DNA from: an uncultured Ruminococcus sp.
GTDB taxonomy: Bacteria > Bacillota > Clostridia > Oscillospirales > CAG-272
Assembly: GCA_902773455.1 (NCBI GenBank)
Contig: CACYEW010000265.1
Coordinates: 1 to 9,041, forward strand
DNA: 9,041 nt
Direction of reading: 5' to 3'
The notes under the pieces are model-generated. The model was given only the letters and a program-made list of their open reading frames with translations, had not been told where the DNA came from and did no database searches. Positions 1-8,600 of the stretch are shown here, piece after piece (position 1 is the stretch's first letter; every line of letters starts with the position of its first letter). A program made the translations under genes and the position numbers.

Positions 1-1
1 G

Positions 2-1036
2 AAAGAGAAGCTTCTCGAGCTGCAGAAAAAAGCCGAGGAAGCCATATCCGCCTGCAAAAGCGAAACGGAGCTGCAGAGCGTAAAAAACAGTCTTCTCGGC
101 AAGACCGGTTCGCTTACCGCAATGCTGAAAGAACTGCCGACCATAGCCGTCGAAATGCGCGCCGAAATGGGCAAACTCGTCAATCAGGCGAAAAACGCGC
201 TTTCCGAACGTATCGACGCTCACCGTGAAAAGCTCAAGCTTGCCGAATCGGAGGTCTCTCCCGATTTCGACTGCACCGTACCCGGCACAGTCCCGTTCAA
301 GGGAGGTCTGCACCCGATAACCCAGATGTGCTACGATCTGAACGACGCGTTCCGCTCCATGGGATTCGAGGTCTTTTCCGAAGACGATATAACGAGCGAG
401 CTTTACGGCTTCGACAAGCTGAACTTCCCGCCGAACCATCCGGCGAGAGAAAGTATGGATACGTACTGGCTCGAAGGTCACGATAAAGGCACCGCGGCCG
501 AAAAGCTCTGCCTGCGCCCGCATCTGACGGGCGGCAGCGTAAGATATATGCAGACGCATAAACCGCCGTACCGCTTCGTATATCCGGGACCCGTATACCG
601 CAACGAGACGACCGACGCCCGTCACGAAAGAGCGTTCTTCCAGTACGAGGCGCTTATCGTGGATAAGGATTTCACGTTCTCCGCCGGTAAGGTGATGATA
701 AAGAGCATACTTTCAAAGGTATTCGGCCGCGACGTTCCCGTCAGAATGAGAGCGGGCTTCTTCCCGTTCGTCGAACCCGGATTTGAGATAGATATGGGCT
801 GTCTCGTATGCGGCGGCAAGGGCTGTTCGGTCTGCAAGCACGTCGGCTGGATCGAAGTCATGCCCGGCGGCACGCCCCATCCGAACGTACTGAAAGCCGC
901 GGGACTTGATCCCGACGAATACACGGGCTTCTACGTGAACATAGGTCTTGACCGTCTCGTTATGATGCGTTACGGCGTCGACGACGTGAGACTGTTCCAC
1001 AGCGCCGATCTGCGCTTCCTTGAACAATTCAACTGA
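2..1036 (+). CDS. pheS: Phenylalanine--tRNA ligase alpha subunit, 5' end cut by window edge
   Basis: Catalytic subunit of cytosolic phenylalanyl-tRNA synthetase, which attaches Phe to tRNA-Phe as an (alpha-beta)2 tetramer with PheT. The frame is open from base 2, before the first ATG at 122. The upstream residues match the PheS N-terminal coiled coil (LLGKTGSLTAMLKEL), so ATG 122 is internal. The visible part is 344 residues, about full family length, so only one or a few residues are missing. The class II catalytic core shows HPITQM, the NFP..HPAR segment (motif 1 region), VYRNETTDARHERAF (motif 2), FFQYEA, FPFVEP, a CLVC...CSVC four-cysteine segment followed by GWIEV, and motif 3 NIGLDR near base 938. 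Several positions differ from typical bacterial PheS: HLTGGS replaces HTSPVQ, and GFYVNIGLDR replaces GFAFGMGxER (see findings). pheT follows 13 bases later. A T-box or other leader would lie outside the window. Identity is very secure. Confidence 0.97.
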   Translation, partial: KEKLLELQKKAEEAISACKSETELQSVKNSLLGKTGSLTAMLKELPTIAVEMRAEMGKLVNQAKNALSERIDAHREKLKLAESEVSPDFDCTVPGTVPFKGGLHPITQMCYDLNDAFRSMGFEVFSEDDITSELYGFDKLNFPPNHPARESMDTYWLEGHDKGTAAEKLCLRPHLTGGSVRYMQTHKPPYRFVYPGPVYRNETTDARHERAFFQYEALIVDKDFTFSAGKVMIKSILSKVFGRDVPVRMRAGFFPFVEPGFEIDMGCLVCGGKGCSVCKHVGWIEVMPGGTPHPNVLKAAGLDPDEYTGFYVNIGLDRLVMMRYGVDDVRLFHSADLRFLEQFN

Positions 1037-1041
1037 GGAGG
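1036..1041 (+). promoter_or_regulatory. Ribosome binding site of pheT
   Basis: AGGAGG sits 8 bases before ATG 1050 and overlaps the pheS stop codon (TGA 1034-1036). It decides the pheT start. An in-frame TTG at 1020 would add ten residues, overlap pheS and lack a ribosome binding site, and the added residues are not PheT-like. The family N-terminus (MKLSLNWIKDYVDL) begins exactly at 1050. Confidence 0.9.
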
Positions 1042-1049
1042 ATGAAGAA

Positions 1050-3488
1050 ATGAAATTATCTCTTAACTGGATAAAGGATTACGTCGATCTTCCCGACAGT
1101 ATTGATATGAAAAAACTCTCCTACGATCTGACCATGTCCACGGTCGAGGTCGAGGGAACGGAAGAACTCGCGCGCCGCTTCGATAACATCAAGGTCGGCG
1201 TCATAGAAGAAGTGCTGCCTCATCCGAACGCGGACAAGCTCCGTATATGCAAGGTCGATCTCGGAGACGGCGTGTACGAAATAGTATGCGGCGGCAGCAA
1301 CCTCGAGCCCGGTATGAGAGTCGCGGCGGCTTGCCCCGGCGCGGTCGTGCGCTGGCACGGAGAGGGCGACCCCGTAGAGATCAAAAAAGCGAAGCTTCGC
1401 GGCGTTGAAAGCTACGGCATGATCTGCGCTTCGACCGAGATCGGTTTAGCCGATCTTTTCCCGCAGAAGGAAGAGCACGAGATACTCGATCTGTCGTATC
1501 TCGACTGTCCCGCCGGCACTCCCGTCGCCGACGCGCTCGATATGAACGATATACTTATCGAAATAGACAACAAGTCGATGACCAACCGCCCCGACCTCTG
1601 GGGTCATTATGGCATAGCGAGAGAGCTTGCGGCGCTTTACAGCCTGCCGCTCAAGCCTTTCGAGGCGGTATCGTTCGAAAATAAAGAAAAACTCAATATT
1701 GAAATAAAAGACGCGGAGCGCTGCCCGAGATATATCGGCGTCGGCATCGAAAACGTCGGCGTAAAGCCCGCCCCGTATAAGATAAGGAACCGCATCTGGA
1801 AGGTCGGTATGAGACCGATCAACGCGCTCGTCGACGTTACGAACTATATCATGCTCGCCGTCGGTCAGCCGACTCACGCTTTCGACGCCGATACGATCCG
1901 CGATCATATCACGGTAAGACGCGCCGAACCGGGCGAAAAACTGCTTCTTCTGAACGGAAAAGAGCTCGATCTTCTGCGCGACGATCTCGTCATAGCCGAC
2001 GGAAGAGGTCCGATAGCCTTAGCAGGCGTAATGGGCGGAGCGGACGATTCGATCCTTCCGACCACGAACAGAATAATACTTGAAATAGCTAACTTTGAAT
2101 CCACCGGCGTACGCCGTACGGCTCTGCGTTACGAAAACCGTACCGAAGCCTCGTCCCGTTACGAAAAGGCGATAGATCCCGAAAGATGCGATCAGGCGCT
2201 TTCGCTTGCGATGACGATGTTCAGAGAGCTTTATCCCGAATGCGAGGTAAGCTCGTTTACCGACAATTATCCGACGAAGCTCGTATGCAAAGAGCTCGAC
2301 GTGAGCCTTGAATGGCTCCGCAGAAGACTCGGCAAAAAGATACCGAACGAAGAAATGGCGGCGATGCTCGGCAGACTCGGCTACAAGGTCGCTTTCGACG
2401 GCGACGATATGCACATAACCGTACCGAGCTGGCGCTCGACAGGCGACGTTTCGATCAAAGCCGACATTATGGAAGAGGTCGCGAGAATGTACGGCTACGA
2501 GAATTTCGAGCCGACGGTCATCACCACGTCGTTCGATTCCGCGATAAATCAGCTCGATTACGATCTCGTGCGCCATATCAAAGAGTATCTTGCGCTGCGC
2601 TGCGGTATGAGAGAGGTGTTCACATATCCGTGGATGAGCGATAAATACGCCGAAGCGATAATTTCCGACCTTTCGCATACGATGAAGCTTTCCACTCCGC
2701 CCGCTCCCGATCAGAAGCTCGTCCGTTCGTCGCTTTTGCCGAATATATGCGAAGCGGTCTGCAAAAACGAACGCAATTATGAAAAATTCTCGATATTCGA
2801 AGAGGGACAGATAATCTCCGACGAATCGTTCGAATCGAAATATGACGAACGCGAACTTCTCCCGATGCAGAAGAGATACGTCGCCGGCGCTTTCGTCGGC
2901 AGCTATAAAGAGCTCGAAGCGCTTTACAGAGAAGCGAAGGGCGTGCTCGAATATATGCCGAGACATACGCATATGGAAGGTTTTTCGTTCGTAAAGGAAG
3001 ATAAACCCTCGTGGGCTGACGATACCGTGTGGATGAATATCGTATCGTGCGGCAAAAAGATCGGCAATATAGGTCTGCTCTGTAAAAAAACCGCCATGGC
3101 GTGCGACGTAAAGAACGCCGCCGTGATACTGTTCGAGATCGATACGACAAAGCTCGTCCCGTTCACTTCGAGAACGAATAAATTCACGCATCTGCCCGCA
3201 TATCCGCTCGTCGATTACGATATATCCGTCCTTTTCAACGGCTCGGAAACGTGGGAATCGGTCTACGCCGTGCTTAAAAAAGAGATCAACGCAAATCCGC
3301 TGCTCCACAGCGCGTCCTTCGTTGAAGAATACCGCGGCAAGCAGATACCCGAGGGCAAAAAGTCCGTGACGATAAGACTCGTCATCGGCTCGCTCGAAAA
3401 GACGCTCACGTCGCAGGAGATAGAGAAGTGCGCGAACGCCGTTCTTGACAAGCTCAACCGCGCCTTCAACGCGACGATAAGGCAGTAA
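1050..3488 (+). CDS. pheT: Phenylalanine--tRNA ligase beta subunit
   Basis: Beta subunit of phenylalanyl-tRNA synthetase, which binds tRNA and hydrolyses mischarged Tyr-tRNA-Phe. The product is 812 residues, close to the usual ~800. Domains in order: N-terminal segment MKLSLNWIKDYVDL; EMAP/OB-like tRNA-binding domain at about 42-150 (VLPHPNADKLRICKV at 55-69); B3/B4 editing domain at about 215-385, with VDVTNYIMLAVGQPTHAFD at 261-279, LAGVMGG at 324-330 and RTEAS at 364-368; B5 domain at about 405-485, ending in EEVARMYGY (475-483); a degenerate synthetase-like core at about 490-700; and a C-terminal FDX-ACB anticodon-binding domain at about 718-811. His276 and Glu345 probably correspond to the known editing-site His and Glu, by a by-eye alignment. 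The gene follows pheS closely and abuts the next gene (TAA 3486-3488, then ATG 3489), so it looks co-transcribed in both directions. Nothing appears truncated. Confidence 0.98.
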   Translation: MKLSLNWIKDYVDLPDSIDMKKLSYDLTMSTVEVEGTEELARRFDNIKVGVIEEVLPHPNADKLRICKVDLGDGVYEIVCGGSNLEPGMRVAAACPGAVVRWHGEGDPVEIKKAKLRGVESYGMICASTEIGLADLFPQKEEHEILDLSYLDCPAGTPVADALDMNDILIEIDNKSMTNRPDLWGHYGIARELAALYSLPLKPFEAVSFENKEKLNIEIKDAERCPRYIGVGIENVGVKPAPYKIRNRIWKVGMRPINALVDVTNYIMLAVGQPTHAFDADTIRDHITVRRAEPGEKLLLLNGKELDLLRDDLVIADGRGPIALAGVMGGADDSILPTTNRIILEIANFESTGVRRTALRYENRTEASSRYEKAIDPERCDQALSLAMTMFRELYPECEVSSFTDNYPTKLVCKELDVSLEWLRRRLGKKIPNEEMAAMLGRLGYKVAFDGDDMHITVPSWRSTGDVSIKADIMEEVARMYGYENFEPTVITTSFDSAINQLDYDLVRHIKEYLALRCGMREVFTYPWMSDKYAEAIISDLSHTMKLSTPPAPDQKLVRSSLLPNICEAVCKNERNYEKFSIFEEGQIISDESFESKYDERELLPMQKRYVAGAFVGSYKELEALYREAKGVLEYMPRHTHMEGFSFVKEDKPSWADDTVWMNIVSCGKKIGNIGLLCKKTAMACDVKNAAVILFEIDTTKLVPFTSRTNKFTHLPAYPLVDYDISVLFNGSETWESVYAVLKKEINANPLLHSASFVEEYRGKQIPEGKKSVTIRLVIGSLEKTLTSQEIEKCANAVLDKLNRAFNATIRQ
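3478..3482 (+). promoter_or_regulatory. Weak ribosome binding site of the GLUG lipoprotein, inside pheT
   Basis: TAAGG lies 6 bases before ATG 3489 and within the last codons of pheT. It is a weaker match to the anti-Shine-Dalgarno sequence than those before pheT or the gene at 5627. With TAAATG at the junction, ribosomes ending pheT probably restart on the next gene (translational coupling, inferred). Confidence 0.55.
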
Positions 3489-5615
3489 ATGAACAGAAAA
3501 CTGATAACGTCGGTTTTGCTGATACTCTGTCTGCTCCTCGCCTCGTGCGCCGTCGCCGCTCCGGCGGATACGGAAAAACAGGCAGAGAGAACGGCGGAGA
3601 ATACCGCGGCTCATACTGACGCCGCGACCGAAGCGCCGACGGACGCTTTTACGGAAGAGAAGACGGATCCCGCAACCGATAAGATAACGGAGCTTCCTCA
3701 GACGGAGCCTCCGACGGAGAGGCAGACCGAGCCTCCGACCGAGGCCGCGACAGAGACCCCGACGACGGAACCTCCGGCGACCGAACCTCCGGCGACGGAA
3801 CCTCCGCAAACCGAACCGCCGCAAACCGAGCCTCCGGAGACCGATCCTCCGGTAACGGATCCTCCCGCCGTGCTCGTAAGATCGATAGAGATCAACGCAC
3901 CGTCAACGACGGTCCCGGTCGGAAAGACCTTAAAGCTGACCGTTACGGTCAAGCCCGACGACGCCGACGACAAAAGCGTGAAGTGGTCGGTTTCGTCCGG
4001 CGGCTCTTACGGCAGGATCGAGCCGGACGGCACGTTCACCGGCGTCAAAGCCGGCTCGTGTACCGTCAAAGCGGCGGCAAACGACGGATCAGGCAAATCG
4101 GCGACTGTCAGGATCACGGTCACCGAGCCGTCGGATTTCGAAGGCTCCGGCACAAAATCCGATCCGTACCTGATCAAAAACGCGGACGATCTGAAAAATA
4201 TATCGAAATATATCTCAAAGAAGGGTCTTTACTTCAGGCAGACCGCGGATATAGATCTCTCGCGGTATTCGCCGTGGACCCCTTTGGGAAACGACGATAA
4301 AGAATTTGCACATAACTACGACGGCGGCGGATTTAAGATCATGGATCTGACGCTCAAAGGCGGCGAATTGAATACCGGTCTGTTCGGCGTGACGAATCAT
4401 GCGGTACTCAAAAACGTCGTCATGGAAAACGTCGCCTGCGAAGGAGAGCTCGGCGGTATGTCAGGCGGACTCGTCGGCGCGGCGTATATGACGGAGATAA
4501 GCGGCTGTACGGTGAGCGGCGAGCTTACCGGCGGCGGTAATCTCGGGATGCTCGCCGGCGGAGTTTACGGTACGTTCACCGGAAGTCCGTTCAGCGTAAA
4601 GGACTGCCGCGTCGCAGGTAAACTGCACGCCTCGTCGTCGAATGTCGGCGGACTTGTCGGCGAGATCGGCGAAGGTACGTTCTCGTACGAGGGCGAAGAC
4701 GATTACAGAAAAGTCGGTACCGATATAATCGGCTGCAGCGCTGACGTCGATATCGACGGCGGCACAAGCGACGTCGGAGGTCTTATCGGATATTATTACG
4801 GCGGTCTTATAAAGCAGTGCCGCGCCTCGGGCGATATCGTGACGCCGAGCGGCTTCTGCCGCGGCGGCCTCGTCGGGCAGGTATATAATTACGCGGAGAT
4901 CTGCGAATGCTTCGCGACTGGCGATATCACGAGTACGGGTACAGGTTACGGCTCCGCGCAGTGCGGCGGTCTGATCGGCAAAGCGTTCTCACGCTGTAAG
5001 ATTCACGACTGTTACGCCTCCGGCAATATCGAGTGCGCCTCGACGTGGAGCGACTGTCAGGATCATTCGACCTTCGACGGCGGTCTCTGGTACAATTACA
5101 GAAACCCGTGCGGATCGCTTGTCGGCATGCTCCAGGTCATAAGTACCGATGAAAAGATAAACGTTTATAACTGTTACGCGACGGGTACCGTAAGCGTGCC
5201 GAACGCTTGCGAAGAAGAGCTGATCTACTGCAAAGGCTCGCTTATCGGCCTCGTTTACGATACGGCGTCGGTAAAACTCATAAAAGACGAGTACAGAGTA
5301 CGCTCTTCGCGCGACTGGAACGAAACCTATTACAGAGACGTAACGGCCGATATGATGAACGGCAGTATGATCGAAAAACTCGAAAACAACTACTGCGTAT
5401 CGGAGTTCCGGGATTATTACACGCCGCAGAATTACATAGTCAGAAACAAAAATCAGACGGCGCGCGTCGGTCAGTATAAATCGCTGCCGACGTACAAAGT
5501 CGTAAACAACATAACCGCCGAAGCGGCGGCAAAACAGTCAACGTTTGCGGGATTCGATTTCTCGTCGGTCCGGGTAATGACCGACAGGGGTCCGGCGCTC
5601 CGCAATGTAAGATAA
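3489..5615 (+). CDS. Surface lipoprotein with TEPP stalk, Big_2 Ig-like domain and GLUG repeats
   Basis: Exported lipid-anchored protein of 708 residues with no assigned biochemical function. Residues 5-18 are hydrophobic and end in a canonical lipobox, LASC, with Cys20 as the lipidated residue. Residues 28-127 form a Thr/Glu/Pro-rich stalk, ending in seven five-residue units of the TEPP type (92-126). Residues 130-212 look like a bacterial Ig-like group 2 domain (VGKTLKLTVTVKPDDA, then KWSVSS, then VKAGSCTVKA). Residues 218-300 are the leader usual before GLUG repeats (GSGTKSDPYLIKNADDL, DIDLS, YDGGGFKI). About seven GLUG-like units follow to about 590, recognised by GGLVG/GGLIG/GSLVG at 326, 387, 430, 459, 493 and 542, alternating with a C.ASG/C.ATG element; a beta-helix-like fold is likely. 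The tail ends FDFSSVRVMTDRGPALRNVR, resembling other GLUG protein ends. Such proteins are often adhesins or matrix proteins; that role here is inference. ATG 3489 directly follows the pheT stop. Confidence 0.88.
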   Translation: MNRKLITSVLLILCLLLASCAVAAPADTEKQAERTAENTAAHTDAATEAPTDAFTEEKTDPATDKITELPQTEPPTERQTEPPTEAATETPTTEPPATEPPATEPPQTEPPQTEPPETDPPVTDPPAVLVRSIEINAPSTTVPVGKTLKLTVTVKPDDADDKSVKWSVSSGGSYGRIEPDGTFTGVKAGSCTVKAAANDGSGKSATVRITVTEPSDFEGSGTKSDPYLIKNADDLKNISKYISKKGLYFRQTADIDLSRYSPWTPLGNDDKEFAHNYDGGGFKIMDLTLKGGELNTGLFGVTNHAVLKNVVMENVACEGELGGMSGGLVGAAYMTEISGCTVSGELTGGGNLGMLAGGVYGTFTGSPFSVKDCRVAGKLHASSSNVGGLVGEIGEGTFSYEGEDDYRKVGTDIIGCSADVDIDGGTSDVGGLIGYYYGGLIKQCRASGDIVTPSGFCRGGLVGQVYNYAEICECFATGDITSTGTGYGSAQCGGLIGKAFSRCKIHDCYASGNIECASTWSDCQDHSTFDGGLWYNYRNPCGSLVGMLQVISTDEKINVYNCYATGTVSVPNACEEELIYCKGSLIGLVYDTASVKLIKDEYRVRSSRDWNETYYRDVTADMMNGSMIEKLENNYCVSEFRDYYTPQNYIVRNKNQTARVGQYKSLPTYKVVNNITAEAAAKQSTFAGFDFSSVRVMTDRGPALRNVR
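3762..3866 (+). repeat. Seven tandem 15-bp units encoding xTEPP/xTDPP
   Basis: Seven in-frame 15-base units encode TTEPP, ATEPP, ATEPP, QTEPP, QTEPP, ETDPP and VTDPP (residues 92-126 of the lipoprotein). Units differ at synonymous positions (ACG/ACC, GAA/GAG, CCT/CCG), so the peptide pattern is better kept than the DNA. The 15-base unit is a multiple of three, so gain or loss of units would change stalk length without a frameshift. Looser Thr/Glu/Pro-rich sequence extends upstream to about 3570. Confidence 0.9.
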
Positions 5616-5619
5616 GGAG
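5614..5619 (+). promoter_or_regulatory. Ribosome binding site of the DUF4091 lipoprotein
   Basis: AAGGAG lies 7 bases before ATG 5627 and overlaps the stop codon of the preceding gene (TAA 5613-5615). The strong match and good spacing support ATG 5627, which begins a lysine-rich signal peptide (MKKRN). The 11-base gap leaves no room for a separate promoter or terminator. Confidence 0.88.
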
Positions 5620-5626
5620 AAAGCTT

Positions 5627-8600
5627 ATGAAAAAAAGAAATATCGTCTCGTTCATCCTCATAGCGGTGATGCTCGCGGCGGTCATGTTCTCTTCGTTATC
5701 GTGCGATAACAATACTCCGGCGGCGACCACACAGCCGGCGACCGTCAAGGATACCGAAGGCAAGACCGATCCGCCCGACGCCACCGTAACGGAAGATAAG
5801 GGTACCGAACCGCCTACGGACGCGGCGACCGAAGCTCCCGAAACGGAAAAAGGAGCGGAAACGGATAAACAGACCGATCCGCACACTACGGAAGCGCCGG
5901 AAACCGACAAGCAGACCGATCCGCAGACGACCGAAAAAGAAACTGATCCGCAGACGCAGCCCGTAACGGAACAGCCCTCGACCGAAGCTCCGCATACGGA
6001 ACCGCCGCATACGGATCCTCCGCATACGGATCCGCCTCATACCGATCCGCCTCCCACGGAGCCGCCGACGACGGAAGCTCCCGGACCCGATCCCGAACCC
6101 GATAATATATTCAGGACCTGGAATAATTCCGTAAAATCAACGTTCAAAACGCCGTCAAAGCAGATGACCGCTTCGATAGGCGACGGTTACGCCGTATTCA
6201 CGTACGCCCCCGGCACCGGCTCGAAGGATCCGTTCATAACGTTCGATATCGCGGCTTATACGAAAGCCACGGGTAAACCGTCTCTCAAAGGCGCCGACGG
6301 CTCGTATATAGTTTTCAAAATAAGATCTGTCGGCGGCGACGGCGTGTTCGAAGTGTTCACGCAGAAGCCGGCGGGCGGAGATTCCGCGACGGCGAACTAT
6401 ATCGCCGACGGAGAGTGGCGTTATATCGTCGTTGATATGACGAACACCACGCTGACAAAAGCCGCCAATCTTACAACGATCCGTCTCGACTGGTCCGGCG
6501 GAGATACGACGTCAAAAGCGTATATGCATATAGCCGAGATCGGCTTCTTTGACAGCAAAGCCGACGCGTACGATTACGCCGGCTACAGCGAAGATCAGTA
6601 CGCGGACGTGAAGACTTCGTTCACGATACCGACCGGCTGCGAGGTCGAAGCGTACGCAAGCTCGGACAATGCGACGCTTGCAAGAAAAACCGTCGAAAGA
6701 GCTCCGGCTCTCGAGATCACGCCTACCGGTACGACCGTCAAACTGACGATCAACGTAAACACTCTCGCGGCGCTGCAGAACGCGCACGTGAAAAAAGGAC
6801 GTTACGTAACGATCTGTTACAAGACCTCGCTCCCGACAGACGCGAACGTAATGCTTCAGAATATAACCGGTCTCAACGGATTTTTCGCGAAGCCGCAGAC
6901 AAGATCGGCGATCGATTCGGCAAACAAGAGCTGGCAGGGCGCGATGCTTGATACCAAGGGCTTCGATCTCACCTGCGACGGTATGCTGAACTTCACGCTC
7001 GTCTTTACCGGAGTCAGAAGCAACGTAAAGATATACGTCAAAACGATCTGTGTGACCGACGATATAAACGAAGCTCTCACAACCTGCGGCAAGTCGGAAT
7101 ACGCGCTCAACTACGACGCGTCGCTTACCGATAACGATCCGCTCGCAAACAGAGTGCTGACCGCCGAAAACGAAGACTCCACGCTCAGCCTCTGGTTCGA
7201 TCAGAGCACCCAGAAGGTCTATAAGAACAATACGGTAAGCACCGGCAGAACGGGCTATACCGTAAGAATGGCGAAGAACGAAGCGGAGAACTGCCAGTTC
7301 TTCATAGCTCCGCAGAAAAACGTGAAAGTCCGCGTTACGGTCGACGAATTCAAAAACTCCAAAGGCGATACCGTACAGGCGGAGCTTGCTTACGAATATT
7401 ATCACAACATAAACGGTGAAATGATACCGGACGGACTTATCGAGCTCAAAGACGCAAGAGATATAGCCGCCGGCAATTCGCAGGGCTTTGTTATAAGACT
7501 TACCACCACGCCCGACACTCCCGCCGGAACGTACGAATCTCTCGTTCACGTCTACGACGACGCGACCGGTAAAGAGATAAAACGCGCCGCGGTCGCCGTA
7601 AAGGTATGGGATTTCGCACTCTCCGAGGAGACCGAGCTCCGCACCGCTTTCGCGTTATGGATGTCTTACGTTTACGATTCGTATCCGTCGTCGAGATGGT
7701 CGAACGAGGAGCTTTCGCAGCTTGAAGACAACTATTATCAGTTCTTCCTGAAATACCGCATCAACATAATGGACGTTCCGCACGGGCTTACCTCGAGCAG
7801 AGGCGGTCAGTATATGAACAACCCGAGAGTCAACACGGCGCGCTGGAGCAACCTCGATATGAGTATTGCCGAAGATAATGACGGCATAACGCCCGACTGG
7901 ATGCACAAGGTAATTTATTATCCCGGCGAGCTCGACGAGCCGAGAACGAGCGATCAGTTCGCGATGATGATCGACCGCGCGGCGCGTATAAAGCAGAACA
8001 CGCCCGATTACAGAATGGTCATACCGTTTGAACGCGATCTGTATCTCAAAGCCGACGGTACGATCACGACCGCCGACAAAGCCGATTTCGACTCCGTGGG
8101 ATTCCTTTCTCAGTACGTGAATATCTGGTGCCCGAAACTTGACGCTTTCACACCCCGGGATCTCGGCTGCATATCCGGAGCTTCGTATCTGCAGAGCAAA
8201 GAGCAGGACGCAAAATACGGAGTATTCACCGACAGAATGAAAAACGAAGTCGCCGGCGGAGACGAGCTTTGGGCGTATATATGCGTCAACCCGACGGAGC
8301 CCTACGTAAACTGGCAGCTTCTGAGCGACGGTACCGAGACGATAGTGAGCCTCTGGCAGATGAAACAGCTGAACGTCACCGGCATGCTTTACTGGGCGGT
8401 AGACTACTGGAAGGTCAACTACTGGGGAACCGCTCAGCCGTGGACAGGCGGCGCCTTCGGCGACGGTATACTTATATACAGCGGCCACACGTTCGGCACG
8501 CTTTATCCGATACCGACCATGAGACTTGAAAACATCAGAGACGGTATAGAAGACTATCAGATGCTCTGTATGCTTGAAGCCAAGCTCGGCACGAAAGCGC

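Noticed and set aside
122..124. ATG 122 as the start of pheS
   Set aside because: The frame is open upstream to the window edge and encodes conserved PheS N-terminal residues, so this Met is internal.
1020..1049. Upstream TTG start for pheT, adding ten residues
   Set aside because: AGGAGG at 1036-1041 is placed for ATG 1050, the family N-terminus starts there, and the extra residues overlap the pheS end.
2019..3824. 601-codon open frame on the minus strand, opposite pheT and the start of the GLUG lipoprotein
   Set aside because: It lies antisense to a clearly real pheT and crosses into the next gene. Its product is Arg/Phe-rich low complexity where it opposes the TEPP repeats, and it matches no family. 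Codon bias of the sense genes explains the open frame.
3762..3866. CRISPR-like array
   Set aside because: The 15-base period has no spacers and is in-frame coding for Thr/Pro repeats.
6512..7549. 345-codon minus-strand open frame opposite the DUF4091 lipoprotein
   Set aside because: The sense frame carries recognisable domains and a ribosome binding site. The antisense product has no recognisable motif and reflects sense-strand codon bias.
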